The notes beneath the pieces were generated by a model. That model made no database searches. It saw only the letters and a program-made list of their open reading frames with translations, and had not been told where the DNA came from. A stretch of 64,000 nt of DNA from Actinoplanes sandaracinus (lineage in GTDB: Bacteria; Actinomycetota; Actinomycetes; Mycobacteriales; Micromonosporaceae): assembly GCF_030009775.1 (NCBI RefSeq), contig NZ_JASCTH010000027.1, forward strand, positions 94,445-158,444, in the 5' to 3' direction. Position numbers and translations under genes: made by a program. This document shows, in pieces, positions 59,575 through 64,000 of the stretch. The number at the start of each line of letters is the position of its first letter. The stretch's first letter is position 1.

Positions 59575-60858
59575 TCAGTGGTGGTGTGGTATCTGGGATG
59601 CTGCCGTTTCGGGATTGGTCGCCGCGGGGTCGGTCGTGGGCAGGAAGACGGTGAAGGCGGCTCCCTGACCGGGGGTGGACTCGAGTTCTATGTGTCCGCC
59701 GTGGGCCTGGGTCAAGCGTCGCGCCAGTGCGAGGCCGAGCCCGGTGCCGGGGGTTGAGCTGTGGCTGCTGCCGCTCTGCTCGAAGTCCTCAAAAATCCGT
59801 CGTTGGTCGGCGGGGTCGATACCGGGTCCGGTGTCGGTGACGGTCAGCGCGTTGTGGGGGCCGGCGCGCTGGGCGCTCACGGTGACCCGGCCGGATGCGG
59901 GCGTGAACTTGAGGGCGTTAGACAGCAGGTTGGTCAGGATTTGATACACGTGCACCGGATCAGCGTCGACGTGCAGGTCCGCGACGGTCGTGACGAGTTC
60001 GATGTCCTTCTCGCGGGCCAGCGACGCCAGTGAGCTGCTCACTTCGGCGGACACGTCGCGCAGGGACACCGGTTGGCGGTGTAGTGGCATTTTTCCGGCT
60101 TCGATTTTCGCCAGGTCGAGGACGTTGTTGATCATGGCGAGTAGGTGCTTGCTGTTGGATTCGATACGTCGTGTCCAGTCGATCGGCACGGTGACGTGGC
60201 CGTCGGTCTCGGATTCGGCTGCCATCAGAGCGTTGAAGCCGATGATCGCGTTCAGCGGGGTTCGCAGCTCGTGGCTCATGTGGGCCAGCCGGGCTGATAG
60301 GTGCAGTACCTCAGTGCGCGCGACGCTCAGCTGCCGGGTCAGTCGCCGGATGCAGTAGCCAGTCACCGTGACCGTCACCAGCCACATCAGCGGCATGGTG
60401 ATGCCGTCCCAGCCGAGAGTGACGGCCTGCCAGCCGAGGATGACACTCGGCCCGGCCAGCAGAACGGGTAGCACCACCATCGTCTGCCGCACTGGTAGCA
60501 CGGCGCAGACCAAGGGCAATCGCATCACCGAGTGCAGGATGAAGGACTCTCGGGCGAATTGGATCGGGATCGTAGCGAACACGGCCTTGAGCAGAAGGAT
60601 GTCCATCAGCAGCAGGGCCGCGATGGTCCACGGATGCCGCGCCCGGCCTCGTGTCGCGACCAGCCAGATTATGGCCAGGACCCGGGCGATCAGCGCCGCG
60701 GTTTCGATGATGTAGTAGGACCGGGCGACGTTCGGATGAAGCAGTATCGCTGTGACGCCTGTGACGATCATGACCGCGAACACGAGCACAAGCAGGTGCT
60801 CAGCGGTCGCCGGCCTCTCCCACGCGGTAAGCCGATCGCCGGGGTCGGATACACGCAC
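59575..60858 (-). CDS. Membrane sensor histidine kinase
   Basis: A 427-residue protein: about six membrane helices (residues ~22-175), then HisKA with His196 (HMSHELRTPLNAIIGF) and an ATPase domain (NLLSNALKFTPASG; DTGPGIDPADQRRIFEDFEQ; GTGLGLALARRLTQAHGG). GTG 60858 follows GAAGGAGC. It lies between a soluble GAF kinase and a receiver, all on the same strand; the three probably form one signalling system. Confidence 0.92.
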   Translation of the reverse strand: MRVSDPGDRLTAWERPATAEHLLVLVFAVMIVTGVTAILLHPNVARSYYIIETAALIARVLAIIWLVATRGRARHPWTIAALLLMDILLLKAVFATIPIQFARESFILHSVMRLPLVCAVLPVRQTMVVLPVLLAGPSVILGWQAVTLGWDGITMPLMWLVTVTVTGYCIRRLTRQLSVARTEVLHLSARLAHMSHELRTPLNAIIGFNALMAAESETDGHVTVPIDWTRRIESNSKHLLAMINNVLDLAKIEAGKMPLHRQPVSLRDVSAEVSSSLASLAREKDIELVTTVADLHVDADPVHVYQILTNLLSNALKFTPASGRVTVSAQRAGPHNALTVTDTGPGIDPADQRRIFEDFEQSGSSHSSTPGTGLGLALARRLTQAHGGHIELESTPGQGAAFTVFLPTTDPAATNPETAASQIPHHH

Positions 60859-60930
60859 CGCTGAAGCTCCTTCGTGAAGGCAACGACGTGGCCCAGGCAC
60901 GCCGCGACGGGACCTGCCTGACCAGAAGGC

Positions 60931-63120
60931 TTAGGGGTGTTGGGGTAGCCGTACGGTGATGCTGGTACCGGGGTGATGGCCGGGGTCGTGGAGGACCACG
61001 CCGCCGTGCGCCTGTGCGAGGGTGCGCACGAGGGCCAGGCCAAGTCCGGTGCCGCCGATGCTGCTGTGGCGGGCGTTGCTGCCGCGGTGGAAACGGGCGA
61101 ACAACCGGTCTTGGTCGGCTCTGGGAATGCCGATGCCGGGGTCAGTGACGACGACTTCGACAACGCCGTCGCCGGCGTGGGCGCTGATGTGGATGTCGCC
61201 GCCGGCAGGGCTGTACTTGACGGCATTCGACAGCAGTTCGTCGATGATCTGGCGCAGCCGGTGCGGGTCGGCGTGCACGATCAGCGTCGGAGGCAGGGTG
61301 GTGTGGATCCGCAGCGTCTCGGGTTGCGGTACGGCGGCGACCGCGGCGGTGACGATGGGGACCAGATCTACCGCGGTCAGGTGCAGGGTGATGTGCCCGG
61401 ATTCCAGGCCGGCCAGCTCCAGCAGCCGGTCGATGATGGCCTGCAGCTGGGCGGTGTTACGGCCGATCGCTTCCACCATGGGCCGCAACTCGGGATCGTC
61501 GACCTCGTCGGAGAGCAGGGTGCTGTAGCTGAGGATGGAGGTCAGCGGGGTACGCATCTCGTGGCCGATCAGGCTCAGGAAGTCGTCCTTGGCATAGGCC
61601 AGCTGCAGGTCGGACTCGGTGGCGCGGCGGTCGGCGAGGAAGTGGGCGAGCTGGCCGGCGACATCATCGAGCAGCCCGGTGATGAGAAATTCGTCGGACT
61701 CGGCGGTGGCGCACAACCCGGCCAAGACGCCCAGGACGGTGTCGCCGTTGTGAATCGCGACGATCAGGCCGGCATGCAGACCCCGTGCGGAGGCAGCGTG
61801 GCCGAACGTCCGGGTCTCGGACGCCACGGAGAACGCGGGGTCGCCCAGATCACGTAGCCACAGCGGCTGCCCGATCTGTCTGACATGGCCGAGGCCAGCG
61901 TCGCCGCGTGCGATGACCTGCGGTACCAGGCCGTCTAGGTCGACGCCCGGGGCGCTCCAGGAGGCGACCATGCGCAGCACGTCAGCGACCTCGTCGACCA
62001 GCAGCAACGCCAGATAATGCCATTCCAAGGCTTGCCCGGCCGCCTCCAATACTGCTGGTGCGGCCTGTGTGACGGTGTCGCATCGGCTGAGGATCTGGGC
62101 CACCGCGACGCCGCAGTCACGGAAACGTTGGCCACGCCGACGTGTGGTGACGTCCTGGATGGTGGAGACGGCGCCGAGCAAGTCGCCGTCGGCGTTGCGG
62201 ATGGGCTCGGCGTTGATCAGCAGGTAGCGGTCCGGGATACCAGGGGAGTGCAGCAGCGCTTCGACGTCACGCACGCCATGCCCGCGCAGCGCTCGTACAG
62301 CGGCGAGGTCGTCAGTGGTGTACGGGCGGCCGTCGCAGTGGCGTAATTGCAGATGGGCGGCGGTCAGCGCGTCAGCGGGGCCGAGTTCCTCGGACAGCCG
62401 GTAGAAGCGGCGCAGCGTGCGGTTGAACATCACCGGTCGGGCCGCGGCGTCGACCGCGAACACACCCACCTGCAGGCTGTCCAGCAGCGCGGTGATGAAC
62501 GCCTGCCGCACCTCGGCATGGGCGATCGCGCTCAGCGTGGCCGGTGCTCCGCCGTCCTGCACCAGCGCGACAGTGGTGTCATCGTGGGCCTCGCGCAGAA
62601 CGGTCATCGCCGTGCCCGGGTCGACGCCAGCCGGCACCGGACCGCACAGGTCAGTGATCTCCACCAGCGTGGACAGGCCGTCGTCGGTCCAGACCCGCGG
62701 CACGATGTCGGCGACGATCAGCGCGCCGACCGGCCGGTCACCCACGTCACGCAGCGGCAGCCCAGCAAACGAACGCACCCCGAACCGGCTCACCCACGGA
62801 TGCGTGGCGAAGTCGGCATCGGCCGGCATGTCACCGACCGCCAGCATCGCATCCGCGCTGACCACATACGCGCACACGGAATTCTCTCGATCGGTGCGCC
62901 GGGCCGCCGCCAACGGGGCCGGCATACCGAACATTCCGAGGAACTCCTCCTCGTGCGCGCCGACCACCGCCACCACCGCCATCGGCGCGCGCAGCATCCG
63001 CGCCGCCATCCGCGCCACCGCATCCAACGACAACGGCAGCACCGGCAACACCCCACGCGCCCGCACTGCCGCTTGCACCCGCGCCGCGGATTCCAGCACC
63101 GCAGCATCGATGCACGCCAT
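60931..63120 (-). CDS. Soluble GAF-PAS-GAF sensor histidine kinase
   Basis: A 729-residue cytoplasmic kinase. Domains in order: GAF (~30-170, LDAVARMAARMLRAPMAVVA), PAS (~200-320, LLDSLQVGVFAVDAAARPVM), second GAF (~330-480), HisKA with His520 (LIGHEMRTPLTSILSYS), and HATPase (N632 in LLSNAVKYSPAGG; GTGLGLALVRTLAQAHGG). The GAFs may bind a tetrapyrrole or cyclic nucleotide; no canonical phytochrome Cys motif was found. ATG 63120 is chosen. It is the first gene of the three-gene phosphorelay row. Confidence 0.9.
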   Translation of the reverse strand: MACIDAAVLESAARVQAAVRARGVLPVLPLSLDAVARMAARMLRAPMAVVAVVGAHEEEFLGMFGMPAPLAAARRTDRENSVCAYVVSADAMLAVGDMPADADFATHPWVSRFGVRSFAGLPLRDVGDRPVGALIVADIVPRVWTDDGLSTLVEITDLCGPVPAGVDPGTAMTVLREAHDDTTVALVQDGGAPATLSAIAHAEVRQAFITALLDSLQVGVFAVDAAARPVMFNRTLRRFYRLSEELGPADALTAAHLQLRHCDGRPYTTDDLAAVRALRGHGVRDVEALLHSPGIPDRYLLINAEPIRNADGDLLGAVSTIQDVTTRRRGQRFRDCGVAVAQILSRCDTVTQAAPAVLEAAGQALEWHYLALLLVDEVADVLRMVASWSAPGVDLDGLVPQVIARGDAGLGHVRQIGQPLWLRDLGDPAFSVASETRTFGHAASARGLHAGLIVAIHNGDTVLGVLAGLCATAESDEFLITGLLDDVAGQLAHFLADRRATESDLQLAYAKDDFLSLIGHEMRTPLTSILSYSTLLSDEVDDPELRPMVEAIGRNTAQLQAIIDRLLELAGLESGHITLHLTAVDLVPIVTAAVAAVPQPETLRIHTTLPPTLIVHADPHRLRQIIDELLSNAVKYSPAGGDIHISAHAGDGVVEVVVTDPGIGIPRADQDRLFARFHRGSNARHSSIGGTGLGLALVRTLAQAHGGVVLHDPGHHPGTSITVRLPQHP

Positions 63121-63891
63121 GACAACCCACCCCACCGTCCGAAACCGGCAAAACCACTTAACGGCCACAGAGCCGACACGCTGGCAAGCCCACGCCGGCA
63201 CGCGTGTCCCCCATAAGCCTGAGCGCCAAAAGAGGACCTCACCTGGCCGACGCCGAAACTGCTCGGCGACGCCCGCGAACCTCCCTCCGGGAAGCACTGA
63301 CGGGTCTTATGAACGGTCGTTTCTGCGAGACGCCTCGTCCTTCAGGGCCGCCCCTCCCGCACAGGTGAGGACCAGGTCAACACGCCGGTGGTTCCGGGCG
63401 AGGCCGGCGGTCGAACCAGGCGCGGGTCCGGCGCAGGACGTCGAGTTGGTACCGCGTTTGTGCCCACGGCTCGAATCAGGAGCTTACGAGCGCCCCGCAT
63501 CGACTACGCCCAGGAGAGGGCTACCTCGACGTACTTGGACATCAGCTCTCCGCCAGATCGACCGACAGATGCCCTGAGAATCCGCCAGGCCAGCCGAGAA
63601 CTGACAGCCCCTGCGGAGCGGGTGTGCTGCGGAGGGCCGCCCGCCGAATTACTGTATTACCGATAATGGCAATCCAATAATCAATCCAGAGCTCAAAACG
63701 GACAAAACGCCGCTACACCATAATGTCAGTTCTGTTGTAACCGAATGGAGGTCGTAGCGGCCGAGCCGTTGTAGTTGTCGACTGCCGTTAAGCGACACCA
63801 GGTCGTCATGGTTTGGGCCACCGGATGTCGGTAGGTACGCCACCAAACGTCAATGATTGCGCCATCGGGTGTCAGAGGGCGGTAGGAAAGA
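63121..63891. other. Gene-poor, AT-richer region
   Basis: No convincing gene. From ~63650 to 63890 the base composition is clearly richer in A/T than the rest of the window (stretches such as TTACTGTATTACC and CAATAATCAATCC), which suggests foreign DNA or a regulatory region. Possible short frames there have no ribosome-binding site and poor codon pattern. Confidence 0.5.
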
Positions 63892-64000
63892 TTAGGTCCG
63901 TTTCGTGGCGAGAGTGAATATTCCGGGTTCGTTCTCGATCAGGATTCCGCGGCTGACCATGCGTTTGAGTCGTGCCCGGGCACCTTCGACGTGCTTGGGG
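63892..64000 (-). CDS. C-terminal end of a gene entering from the right
   Basis: About 35 residues are visible (HVEGARARLKRMVSRGILIE and NEPGIFTLATKRT), ending in TAA at 63892-63894. The segment looks like a winged-helix or tail of a regulator or transposase-associated protein and I recall similar ends in actinomycete genes, but the family cannot be named from so little. Confidence 0.55.
   Translation of the reverse strand, partial: PKHVEGARARLKRMVSRGILIENEPGIFTLATKRT

Overview
The window is very GC-rich, uses almost only G or C at third codon positions, and has many GTG starts, TetR/MarR/LysR regulators, a SigE-family sigma factor, F420-type enzymes, a mycosin and a Rox-type rifamycin monooxygenase. 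This points to a filamentous actinomycete, most likely Micromonosporaceae (Actinoplanes-like); the genus is inferred, not proven. No rRNA, tRNA or CRISPR was recognised. The window reads as chromosomal accessory DNA: many small regulator-plus-enzyme or regulator-plus-exporter modules, mixed with decayed genes.

Layout. 0-9.7 kb: a truncated RING-type zinc protein, a TetR/epoxide-hydrolase-like pair with a palindromic operator, a DUF6882-like gene, a TAP-type peptidase reduced to its tail, an ArsR-like regulator/MFS pair, a lipoprotein, a methyltransferase and small genes. 9.8-10.7 kb: two broken genes, including a serine-recombinase remnant. 10.7-20.4 kb: LysR/EamA pair, aminoglycoside-phosphotransferase-like kinase, a large membrane-anchored STAND-type NTPase with TPR-like repeats, an atypical response regulator, a TetR/DHA2 exporter unit. 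20.4-27.6 kb: a segment bounded by two copies of a hairpin-containing repeat (20420 and 27555). It carries a D,D-peptidase-like serine hydrolase, a small ribbon-helix-helix/membrane cassette, and a MarR-controlled nitroreductase-pirin-YceI operon. 27.9-31.4 kb: a deazaflavin reductase-hemerythrin fusion, a VOC protein, and a gene graveyard with a Tn3 transposase tail and an SMI1 immunity-like gene.

31.4-33.1 kb: a B12-riboswitch-controlled cbtB-cbtA operon with a translationally coupled, apparently inactive histidine phosphatase. 33.1-35.1 kb: an orphan mycosin overlapping a suppressor-of-fused gene. 35.2-40.8 kb: a secreted alpha/beta hydrolase and an MMPL transporter (frameshifted in a G run), divergent from a NarL-type two-component system that probably controls them. 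40.8-46.6 kb: methyltransferase, AraC regulator, mycothiol-dependent-isomerase-like protein, a secreted galactose-oxidase-like copper oxidase with a ricin-type lectin domain, and a HEAT-repeat protein. 46.9-49.7 kb: a transglutaminase-like protein, an SMI1 remnant, then Rox preceded by a 19-codon leader ORF and a hairpin that covers its ribosome-binding site.

49.7-58 kb: GNAT, a complete MraY outside any recognisable cell-wall cluster, divergent from a glycosyltransferase-51-like protein lacking its catalytic Glu, a suspicious poly-G tract, a protein with five tandem ~50-residue repeats (recent 303-bp duplication), a SigE-family sigma factor with a membrane-anchored sensor-like partner, and an acyltransferase-3. 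58-63.1 kb: a P-loop kinase and a three-gene phosphorelay (single-domain receiver, membrane hybrid-type kinase, soluble GAF-PAS-GAF kinase). The right end is poor in genes and AT-richer, with the tail of one gene entering from outside.
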